DNA of 64,000 nucleotides from Emticicia soli (lineage in GTDB: Bacteria > Bacteroidota > Bacteroidia > Cytophagales > Spirosomataceae), in NCBI RefSeq assembly GCF_037860775.1, contig NZ_JBBEWC010000008.1:248001-312000 (forward strand), written 5' to 3'. The position numbers were made by a program, and so were the translations under genes. Positions 26,143 to 33,856 of this stretch are shown here, in pieces. Position 1 is the stretch's first letter, and each line of letters begins with the position of its first letter. A model generated the notes under the pieces. It was not told the DNA's origin and did no database searches. It saw only the letters and a list, made by a program, of their open reading frames with translations.

Positions 26143-27705
26143 TTAGTCGTGAATGTTTCTGTCTTTACCATTAATATAAATAAGCCCGATTATAAAGCTG
26201 ATACCTGCAATAATAATAGGGTAGTATAAACCTTGCAGATAAGGTTTATCGATTGCCATTGGTTCGCCCATGCTTTGGGCTTTAGCATTTATTTCGTAAG
26301 CCTGAGTAGCCAGAAATGTGGCAATGGCAGGCATTAAGCCTCCAAAAACACCATTGCCAATATGATAAGGCAAAGACATAGACGAATACCTGATTTTGGT
26401 CGGGAACATCTCAACCAAAAAAGCGGCAATAGGCCCATAAGCCATTGTTACAAATAAAATGAGGCAGAAAACCAGCAAGACTAAAGTCCATTTATCTTTG
26501 CTATTGAGTGTTATGGTTTTCTTTACGTCTGGTTTGGCAGATGCCACAGATTTATCGGCCAGATTAGTAGTTTTCATCACTTCGCTCATGATTGTTCCGT
26601 CTTCATAATCATGTACGGTGGTGGTCGTAACCAACGAATCGGCAATACTATTGGCAATCAAATCAACCTGTACATTTGTTTTGTCGGTGGTATTTACTTC
26701 AACTTTATTGGCTACGTTGGCGGTCTGGTAAATTTTCTCGAAGATTGGGCGATACAGTAGCACAGCCAAAAACATACCCGCCAACATAATGCCTTTACGG
26801 CCAATTTTGTCCGACAAAGCACCAAATATAATAAAGAAAGGAGTACCCATTAGCAAAGCCCACATCATAATACTATTGGCCTGTACATCGTCCAGATTAC
26901 AGGTTTTCAATAAAAAACTCTGGGCATAAAACTGCCCTGTGTACCACACAACTCCCTGCCCCATAGTTGCTCCGAAAAGCGCCAGTAAAACAAATTTGAA
27001 ATTAAGGCGATTACCGAAAGATTCTTTGAGCGGATTTGCCGAGATTTTACCTTCTGCCTTGGCTTTAGCAAATAGGGGAGACTCCGACATATTGCGGCGG
27101 ATAAGGAAAGAAACAAAAACCATTATGATTGAAACCAGAAAGGGCAAGCGCCACCCCCAATCGTCAAACGATTCTTTCGACATCATGGTGCGGGTAATCA
27201 TAATTACACCTAACGAAACAAACAGCCCAACAGTGGCGGTGGTTTGTATCCACGATGTCCAATACCCTCGTTGATGTACCGGAGAGTGTTCAGCTACATA
27301 AGTAGCGGCACCACCGTATTCACCACCCAGTGCCAAGCCTTGCAAGAGCCTTAAAATCAATACAAGTATAGGAGCTAAAGCACCGATGCTTTCGTAGCTT
27401 GGTATTAAACCAATAGCAAAAGTGGCACCGCCCATTAGCATAAGGGTTACCATAAATGTGTATTTACGCCCGATTAAATCGCCTAAACGGCCAAAAAACA
27501 AGGCACCAAATGGCCGCACCACAAAACCTGCCGCAAATGTGGCAAGGGTATTAAGAAAGCCGGCTGTGGGGTTGTCGGTCGGGAAAAATTTAGAGGCCAA
27601 AACTGTAGCCAAACTGCCAAAGATATAAAAGTCGTACCATTCAATAAGCGTACCCACCGACGAAGCACCAATGATGTAGCCCAGATTTTGTTTTTTTTCA
27701 GACAT
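26143..27705 (-). CDS. MFS transporter of the metabolite:H+ symporter (MHS) type
   Basis: 520 residues, 12 predicted helices. Family motifs are the N-terminal SSVGTLIEWYDFYIFGSL, RPFGALFFGRLGDLIGRKYTF split into two adjoining parts, LQGLALGGEYGGAATYVAEH, and the second GRKG loop (SDKIGRKGIML). This is the ProP/KgtP/ShiA-like branch that imports carboxylates or osmolytes. Unusual is a polar insertion of about 80 residues (325-405) between late helices, predicted to be outside the membrane. It is the first gene of a three-gene unit and lies near acs, suggesting a monocarboxylate substrate (inference). Confidence 0.9.
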   Translation of the reverse strand: MSEKKQNLGYIIGASSVGTLIEWYDFYIFGSLATVLASKFFPTDNPTAGFLNTLATFAAGFVVRPFGALFFGRLGDLIGRKYTFMVTLMLMGGATFAIGLIPSYESIGALAPILVLILRLLQGLALGGEYGGAATYVAEHSPVHQRGYWTSWIQTTATVGLFVSLGVIMITRTMMSKESFDDWGWRLPFLVSIIMVFVSFLIRRNMSESPLFAKAKAEGKISANPLKESFGNRLNFKFVLLALFGATMGQGVVWYTGQFYAQSFLLKTCNLDDVQANSIMMWALLMGTPFFIIFGALSDKIGRKGIMLAGMFLAVLLYRPIFEKIYQTANVANKVEVNTTDKTNVQVDLIANSIADSLVTTTTVHDYEDGTIMSEVMKTTNLADKSVASAKPDVKKTITLNSKDKWTLVLLVFCLILFVTMAYGPIAAFLVEMFPTKIRYSSMSLPYHIGNGVFGGLMPAIATFLATQAYEINAKAQSMGEPMAIDKPYLQGLYYPIIIAGISFIIGLIYINGKDRNIHD

Positions 27706-27781
27706 GTACTAATAGTTTTTTAGGGAATAGATGGAAATTATATTATGGTTTGGTTGATTTCTTTTAATCAGCTTGGTTTTT

Positions 27782-28207
27782 CTAATGCATTTTGGCTCGT
27801 TTCCACTTTATGAGCATAAACTTATCGCCTACTTCTGTAACCGTAACACCTATGCCATGTAAGTTTTCTCTGTTGGCATAAAATTCCGTAAGTTCGGCGT
27901 AGGTCAATATCGAAGTAGTTGGTTTATACGTGTTTTTTCGGTTGGGTATAGTAATATTATATTTTCGCACCCAGTTCATAACCGATACATGGCTTATGCC
28001 CAGAAGCCGCTCAATTTCACGGAAACTAAACCCTTCGAGATACAATTGCAATGCCTTGATTACAAAATAAGTTTCGATACTTTTTCCGAGTTTTTCAACC
28101 GTAAAATTGTATCCGCAATCTTTACATTTATAACGTTGTTTTTCCTTGACAATCCCATTTCGGGAAATATTATTAGAATCACATTGAGGGCAATGAGGGA
28201 GTTCCAT
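27782..28207 (-). CDS. Transposase-derived zinc-finger/HTH protein (IS1 InsA-like)
   Basis: 141 residues. Four cysteines form a zinc ribbon, C6/C9 (CPQC) and C28/C31 (CKDC), as in the N-terminal domain of IS1-family transposases. A helix-turn-helix follows (about 55-84, FREIERLLGISHVSVMNWVRKY). The remaining 55 residues hold no DDE catalytic core and read as a small unrelated domain. No terminal inverted repeats flank it. It lies 76 bp upstream of the MFS gene on the same strand, so it looks like a domesticated DNA-binding protein. Whether it regulates the transporter unit is inference. Confidence 0.75.
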   Translation of the reverse strand: MELPHCPQCDSNNISRNGIVKEKQRYKCKDCGYNFTVEKLGKSIETYFVIKALQLYLEGFSFREIERLLGISHVSVMNWVRKYNITIPNRKNTYKPTTSILTYAELTEFYANRENLHGIGVTVTEVGDKFMLIKWKRAKMH

Positions 28208-28357
28208 TGTGTTCTATAGTTTTTTAGCAAAGTTAATTTTTTTTGGCAGGATACCACCATTTGGGGCAAATATTAAATTTTTCGGTAGTTTTTAGTATTG
28301 TGTGCTTGTAGATAGTATAGAAATAAGCTAAAAGCCGATGCCTTAGTTGTAGCAAGG

Positions 28358-29053
28358 TTATTTCAGTAACTGAATAATATTTGATTTATACATCATTCCG
28401 ATGGGAACAATGTAATCAGCGATAAATATCCTATTTCCTTCGATGCTCTTAATGTGTTGAGTAGCAATTACGAAGGATTTGTGTACTTGTAAGAATTCGT
28501 TTTTGGGCAATAATTCTAATAAAGTAGAGAGTTTTTCACGGATAGTAATGGTTTCTGTCGTAGTTATTATTTTTACATAATTTCCGGTAGCCTCTATGTA
28601 TAAAATAGTGCCTGTTTCAAACTGCAAATACTTTTTATTGCTTTGTATAAAAAAACGGCTAGAAGTAGTACTGTTTTCATTAGGCAAGGTATGCCGGGCA
28701 GCGGTATTACCAAAGGCTTTGTTGATTGCTTTTAAAAAGCGTTCAAATCCAAATGGTTTGAGTAAATAATCAGAGATGTTATATTCGTAACCCTCCAAAG
28801 CAAATTCCTGATAAGCAGTGGTTACAATTATTTTTGGTGGGTTTAATAAGGTTTTCAGAAATTCAAAACCTTTTAAAACAGGCATATTTAAATCCAGAAA
28901 TATTAAATCTACTTCGTTTTTATTCAGATACTCAAATGCTTCCAGAGCGTCATAACAGCTTTTCATTAACTGCATATTTCGCAATAAATCGCAATAGCCT
29001 TTAATGATGTCGTGCGCTATATATTCGTCATCAATTATTAAATACCTTATCAT
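28358..29053 (-). CDS. LytTR-family response regulator
   Basis: 231 residues. The receiver domain (1-118) has the acidic pair D8/D9, phospho-acceptor D54 (IFLDLNMP), T/A and K (LLKPFG) positions. The LytTR DNA-binding domain covers about 128-231 (TILYIEATGNYVKI, FLQVHKSFVIATQHIKSI). The start overlaps the histidine-kinase stop by 4 bp. LytTR/LytS-type pairs in enterobacteria control carboxylate transporters, which fits the MFS transporter next door, but the target is not established. Confidence 0.9.
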   Translation of the reverse strand: MIRYLIIDDEYIAHDIIKGYCDLLRNMQLMKSCYDALEAFEYLNKNEVDLIFLDLNMPVLKGFEFLKTLLNPPKIIVTTAYQEFALEGYEYNISDYLLKPFGFERFLKAINKAFGNTAARHTLPNENSTTSSRFFIQSNKKYLQFETGTILYIEATGNYVKIITTTETITIREKLSTLLELLPKNEFLQVHKSFVIATQHIKSIEGNRIFIADYIVPIGMMYKSNIIQLLK

Positions 29054-29859
29054 AATTGTTTTAAAATTAATTGAGCTTTATACACATTGCCGCTTATAGA
29101 AAAAGATAGCTCGTGCTGGTTTGGGTAAATCAGCTCCAATCTTCTTTTCAGGTTTTTCAGTCCAATACCTGATGATTCATTTTCAGACTCCTGATAATTA
29201 TTTTCAATCGTGAAACTTATATGATTGGCGGCAGATTGTAAGTCGATTTTTATATATGCAAGTGTTCTCAGGTTTTCGACTCCGTGTTTAAACGCATTTT
29301 CAAGAAGAATGATAAGCAACAAAGGAGTTATCGTTTGGTTGCCGTCAGTATCACATTTAAATTCAATGTTTATAGGTTTATGATACCGCATTTTATGGAG
29401 TTCGATATAGTTTTTCAAAAAATCTATTTCTTCCTTTAGTGTAACTGTTTCCTTGCTCCCTTCATAAATACTGTAACGCATCATATCAGAAAGTTTCAGA
29501 ATTAATTCCTGTGCTTTTTTGGTGTCTTTTGCAACCAGTCCGTATAAATTATTAAGCATATTAAAGAAAAAGTGCGGACTTATCTGACTTTTTAAAAGCA
29601 TAAGCTCGGCTTTGGTTTTTTCGTTGTTTAATCGGGTAATGATGATTATTTGCCTGATAAACCAGAAAACCCCAAGGCACAACAATAAAACATAGTAGCC
29701 TATAACAAGAAAAACAAACTTAGGGTGGTAATTTTCTAGAAACGTAACCGACTTGTTTTCTGTGAAAATTACTTCATAAGTTGTAATAATCAGCGGAAAA
29801 AGTGCTAAGGCTACCAGAGCAATTATTATCCATTTTCTATTTCTTTTCCAGAGTACCAT
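29050..29859 (-). CDS. LytS-type sensor histidine kinase
   Basis: 269 residues with two membrane helices (about 9-30 and 48-75) enclosing a short external loop of about 15-18 residues, then the His_kinase domain. The phospho-acceptor is H96 in LKSQISPHFFFNMLNNLY. The ATPase N box is LLLIILLENAFKHGVEN and the glycine box GIGLKNLKRRLEL. It has no separate sensor domain, so the signal is probably sensed in the membrane or through a partner. Translationally coupled to the LytTR regulator. Confidence 0.9.
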   Translation of the reverse strand: MVLWKRNRKWIIIALVALALFPLIITTYEVIFTENKSVTFLENYHPKFVFLVIGYYVLLLCLGVFWFIRQIIIITRLNNEKTKAELMLLKSQISPHFFFNMLNNLYGLVAKDTKKAQELILKLSDMMRYSIYEGSKETVTLKEEIDFLKNYIELHKMRYHKPINIEFKCDTDGNQTITPLLLIILLENAFKHGVENLRTLAYIKIDLQSAANHISFTIENNYQESENESSGIGLKNLKRRLELIYPNQHELSFSISGNVYKAQLILKQL

Positions 29860-30064
29860 ATTGCAATATTACAATTAATCGGCAAGCCTTTGCAAGTATT
29901 TGATAAACAATAAGGAAACAGCTTTGAAACGAGCACAATGCGGGATAAAAACATTATGAGTTCTGTCGATTGGTGTTTGTGCGGAGTAAAAAAACGTATA
30001 TCCCATTTTTTTTTCAAGCAATAAAACGGCTTATAGGTTTGTGGAAACTTAAAAGCAAAACAAA

Positions 30065-31237
30065 ATGAAAAAAAGATTTTTTAGGTATGTAAAGCATGTC
30101 ATGCTAACATTTATAATTCTTGGTACTATCGGTATTTTATTTGGTCTGTATCATGGTGCAAGTCTAAGGTACTCAGAAGACCCAATGATGATGGATTGGG
30201 ATAAAGATGGACCATACGTTTTTTACAAAAACGATAGTACTATGACCGTAAATTATATCAGAGGAAATCAGGAAAACGGCTTTTATCTGGCGCATAAAGA
30301 CTATTTTGCGGCATCAGAGATACCTGCTTTTTGTTATTTTCCGCTTGATTCAACACGTTTTGATTTCACAATCAAAACAAATTTAAAAACACCACCCAAT
30401 ACGTATAGCGACAATCGGAAAATTTTGGCCATTTCAGATATTGAAAGCAGTTTTAAAACATTCCGTGATTTTCTGATTAATAATAGAGTGATTGATTCAA
30501 AGCTGAATTGGACTTTCGGGAATGGTCATTTGGTTTTGCCAGGTGATTTTATGGATAGAGGATTCTCTACTACCCAAGTACTTTGGCTTATATATAAATT
30601 AGAAAACGATGCGTTGCCTCATGGAGGTACAGTTCATTTTATTTTAGGAAATCACGAGCTGAAAAACATGCAGGGAAATTATGAATCTACTTCTCCGAAA
30701 TATTTCCATGTAGCAGCAATCTTACAAAAACAACAAAGCCAGTTATATGATACCAATGCTTTTTTAGGGAAGTGGATGGCAAGTAAAAATACCATAGAGC
30801 TGATTAATGGCATACTTTTTACACACGGAGGGCTCAATCCTAAGCTAACCGATTATGATACAAACCTGGATGAAGTTAATCAGATTGTTCGCAAAAATTA
30901 TTATAAACCTTATTATCCGAAAGCCGAAAAGAGTATTGAACAATTGTTGATTTCGTCACACAATGGCATTGCTTGGTACCGAGGGTATTTTAAAGAAAAT
31001 TTATCACAAGAAGAGGTGAATAAAGGGCTTGATAAATTTAAAGCAAAAGCAATTGTAGTAGGGCACACACTCCAATCGAAAGTAAACAGGCAATATGATG
31101 GAAAAGTGATTGGGATTGATGTAAAACATCCCAAAGATTACGCTAAGAGTTTCCCGAACCAGAAATCAGAAGGTTTACTAATTGAAGGGGGGAAATATTA
31201 TAGAGTTTTTTATAGTGGCAAAAAGCAAGAAATATAA
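30065..31237 (+). CDS. Membrane-anchored metallophosphoesterase
   Basis: 390 residues. An N-terminal membrane anchor (about 11-29) leads to a calcineurin-like phosphoesterase domain (about 115-385). Metal motifs are SDIES (124-128), GDFMDRG (160-166), GNHE (195-198), THGG near 254 and GHT near 338. In the first motif the usual histidine of DxH is glutamate (D125-I-E127). The protein probably faces the periplasm. Substrate unknown; the closest general type is a Ser/Thr-phosphatase-like or nucleotide phosphatase. Divergent from the histidine kinase. Confidence 0.85.
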   Translation: MKKRFFRYVKHVMLTFIILGTIGILFGLYHGASLRYSEDPMMMDWDKDGPYVFYKNDSTMTVNYIRGNQENGFYLAHKDYFAASEIPAFCYFPLDSTRFDFTIKTNLKTPPNTYSDNRKILAISDIESSFKTFRDFLINNRVIDSKLNWTFGNGHLVLPGDFMDRGFSTTQVLWLIYKLENDALPHGGTVHFILGNHELKNMQGNYESTSPKYFHVAAILQKQQSQLYDTNAFLGKWMASKNTIELINGILFTHGGLNPKLTDYDTNLDEVNQIVRKNYYKPYYPKAEKSIEQLLISSHNGIAWYRGYFKENLSQEEVNKGLDKFKAKAIVVGHTLQSKVNRQYDGKVIGIDVKHPKDYAKSFPNQKSEGLLIEGGKYYRVFYSGKKQEI

Positions 31238-31479
31238 CTCCGACACCCGGCTAAGTAGTTTATTTATTTTTTTTCAAAAATATAAATCCAAGTATTCTTT
31301 AGTTCCGTATATACAATTGATTAGGTTATCGAATCATACAATTAGCTTTATAGCCATAAAAAACTAATGCCCAATTGAAGTCTTTAACAGTTGCTTTTTC
31401 TGTTAAAGACCCATTTGAGCAATTATTGAATATTATAATTAATTATACAATCCCCTACGCTTTTGTGCACTTTTTAAAC
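31238..31479. other. Gap with a 10-bp hairpin
   Basis: AT-rich region after the phosphoesterase. It contains one perfect hairpin, gtctttaaca (31380-31389) with tgttaaagac (31401-31410) and an 11-base loop rich in T. No T run follows, so it is not a clear terminator. Nothing else seen. Confidence 0.4.
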
Positions 31480-31705
31480 TGTGCGAATAGTGTGTATAAT
31501 TTGAGTAGCTGGCATAGTTTGAGGTACAATAGCAAAAGAAATTAGAAACAACTTTTGCTAAAATCAAGTAATCCGAGGGTATTAGACTGTTTACGTCGCG
31601 AACGAGGAAAATGAGGTACTTCAGCTAAGCAGTTAAATGCTCTTATCCGTAATCCACGAAAGTAAATTTAATGCCCCAAAGAGCAATCTGCGGGGCAATT
31701 TTTTT
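31480..31705 (+). ncRNA. Candidate small RNA ending in a terminator
   Basis: Region of mixed composition with no open frame, distinctly less AT-rich than its surroundings. It ends in tgcccc (31672-31677)/ggggca (31692-31697) and a seven-T run, which terminates plus-strand transcription although no plus-strand gene precedes it for 430 bases. A ctggcatagttt string (31509-31520), also found before the small lipoprotein at 13519-13530, may be part of a promoter. I cannot match it to a known RNA class; 6S-like or an antisense 3' UTR are alternatives. Confidence 0.3.
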
Positions 31706-31710
31706 ATCAA

Positions 31711-33030
31711 TCAATTAAAAAATACCTGATATTGTATTACAGTAGAGCCTTTTCGGTTGCTAAATTCCCCTTTACCGTTTGCATCGGTCAAGAAAACAGG
31801 TCTGTTCTGATGCGCCAATGTCAGTTTTGAATTATGGCCGCTCAACAACCAACTCACGCCAAAATCCCAGAAATTCATTCCCTGATTTAGTCGCTCATAA
31901 TTGGCGTGTTGCAACGATACATAAGGCATTAGCGTAGTTTTTCCAATCAGGTTATCTTTAAACTTATAGCCCACTTGGGTATAAAATACATTCCCTGTTC
32001 CATAAGCCGAAAACCCATTGCCTGCGCCATTGATAACATCCGTTCTGGTACTTCCGTTAGCGGGGTTCATCACAGCCAGGTTTCGCAGGTAGTTTTTGCC
32101 ATAATCAAAGTATCCGGCCGAAGCATAAATACTTATCGCCTGCCCGCCTTGCCCGATGGGTGCATCATAATAAGCGTCTACTGCCAATTGCACCATATTT
32201 GTTTCAAGCGTATCTGTTTTATTGGCGGCAAGCCTCCACATAGCTTTGGGCTGATACACAAAGCCTGCCCCAATGTTAAATACTTTTTTCTTGCCAAGAT
32301 AAGTACCTGTCATATATGGTGTCAGGTTAGATTCCTGATCAAGAAACTGCCATTGAAAATAACCATTCCATTGCAGTTTAGGCGGTTTTGATGAGAAATT
32401 GGCTGTTTCAGAATTGAGCACTCCGCTATAAGAAGCTGCTTTCTGAAAAGCCATTGGGTTCGAAAGCGCCAGTCGGTAGTCAAAATTCCCTAGCTTACCT
32501 TTGGCATAAACCGATAGTTTTCTTAAAAACTGGTCGGTAACATCGTTGGTTGATTGCTGATAAAGCGGCGCATCAACCCCAAGAATACTACCCACCGAAG
32601 GCGAAGCAAAACGAGCCAGCCCACTCCAGGCAGCTAAACCACCACCGAGCGATAGTTTGTTTTTCACCACAGCGTATTCACCCAGCGCATCATGAACAAA
32701 GAAGCCAAACTTACGGTCAGATATATTGTTAAAATTGTTTTCGCCAATTTGGCTATAAATAAACACCCTGTCGGTAAGTTGGCCATAAAACTGCATTCTG
32801 AACCTACGGATACCAATATCCCAGGTGTTTTTTTTACCATACCCAAATACCGTCGAGCCTTCGTTGAGTGTTGTATTACGCAGCCAGGCCTGATTCACAA
32901 TCGTGAACTTTACATAGTGCAAGCCATCTTCATTAAGTGTTAATTTTCCGTCTTTTAAAACCTGCGCCTTTAGTATTAGAGGCAATAAAAAAACAATTAG
33001 CCCTATTAAGGCTATCTTTGCTAACTTCAT
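31711..33030 (-). CDS. Outer-membrane porin-like beta-barrel protein
   Basis: 439 residues. A signal peptide (about 1-22, ending LKAQ) is followed by an all-beta pattern of alternating aromatic and polar residues throughout, ending in YQVFFN as outer-membrane barrels often do. It resembles phosphate-selective/general porins of Bacteroidota. Being downstream of SulP and carbonic anhydrase on the same strand (145-bp gap), it may let bicarbonate or another anion cross the outer membrane (inference). Confidence 0.78.
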   Translation of the reverse strand: MKLAKIALIGLIVFLLPLILKAQVLKDGKLTLNEDGLHYVKFTIVNQAWLRNTTLNEGSTVFGYGKKNTWDIGIRRFRMQFYGQLTDRVFIYSQIGENNFNNISDRKFGFFVHDALGEYAVVKNKLSLGGGLAAWSGLARFASPSVGSILGVDAPLYQQSTNDVTDQFLRKLSVYAKGKLGNFDYRLALSNPMAFQKAASYSGVLNSETANFSSKPPKLQWNGYFQWQFLDQESNLTPYMTGTYLGKKKVFNIGAGFVYQPKAMWRLAANKTDTLETNMVQLAVDAYYDAPIGQGGQAISIYASAGYFDYGKNYLRNLAVMNPANGSTRTDVINGAGNGFSAYGTGNVFYTQVGYKFKDNLIGKTTLMPYVSLQHANYERLNQGMNFWDFGVSWLLSGHNSKLTLAHQNRPVFLTDANGKGEFSNRKGSTVIQYQVFFN

Positions 33031-33175
33031 AAGCTTTTAATTATTTGTGAGATTCAAGAAATTGGCTTCAGAATAGATGGTTCTGATATAATAGAAATAA
33101 AGGCGTTTATTCAATAAGCCTATGAGGAGAAAGCCTATCGATAAACGCCCTATAAAACAAACGCAAACTGTCAGA

Positions 33176-33856
33176 TTAATGCTCTACATTTACATCTTCT
33201 AATTTCTTCGATTTCTTCTTATTGAAATCAAAGTTATAGACTTCTTCCAAAGCATCACTATCTTTTGATTCGATTTCAATGATAGGTTTGATAAGACCCG
33301 TTTTAAGGTCAACTACCCAACCATGTATCATCGGATACTCGCCACTATTCCATGCATTTTGTACAATTGTAGTTTTGGCCACGTTTTTCACCTGTTCTAT
33401 CACGTTTACCTCTACCAAACGATCAAAACGCTCTTGGTCATCTTCAATACTTTGTAGCTCTTGATGATGTTTGGTATAAACATCTTTTATGTTTCTTAAC
33501 CAGTTGTTAATCAGCCCGTAGTCATTATTGGTCATCGATGCCTTCACACCTCCGCATTGGTAATGCCCTACCACCAGAATATGCTTTACTTTCAGTACCT
33601 CAACTGCATATTGCAATACGCTTAACATACTCATATCGGTATGAATCACCAGATTGGCAACATTGCGGTGTACAAAAATTTCACCCGGTTGTGTACCAGA
33701 TACCTGATCGGCAGGCACACGGCTATCAGAACATCCAATCCATAAAAATTCAGGTTTTTGGTCTGCCGCTAAATTCTGAAAATAAGAGGGGTCAAGTTGA
33801 AGTTTTTCAGAGGCCCAGGCCTTATTAGCTAATAAGAGTTTTTGATACGATTCCAT
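33176..33856 (-). CDS. Beta-class carbonic anhydrase
   Basis: Interconverts CO2 and bicarbonate in the cytosol. 226 residues from the ATG at 33856; an upstream TTG would add 16 residues. Zinc ligands and catalytic dyad are C42, D44, R46 (CSDSRVPAD), H98 and C101 (GHYQCGGV). It overlaps the end of the SulP gene by 32 bp in another frame, so the two are translationally coupled. A SulP-carbonic anhydrase pair is typical of bicarbonate uptake. Confidence 0.94.
   Translation of the reverse strand: MESYQKLLLANKAWASEKLQLDPSYFQNLAADQKPEFLWIGCSDSRVPADQVSGTQPGEIFVHRNVANLVIHTDMSMLSVLQYAVEVLKVKHILVVGHYQCGGVKASMTNNDYGLINNWLRNIKDVYTKHHQELQSIEDDQERFDRLVEVNVIEQVKNVAKTTIVQNAWNSGEYPMIHGWVVDLKTGLIKPIIEIESKDSDALEEVYNFDFNKKKSKKLEDVNVEH

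Noticed and set aside
27782..28207. Active insertion sequence
   Set aside because: No transposase catalytic core and no terminal inverted repeats around the gene.
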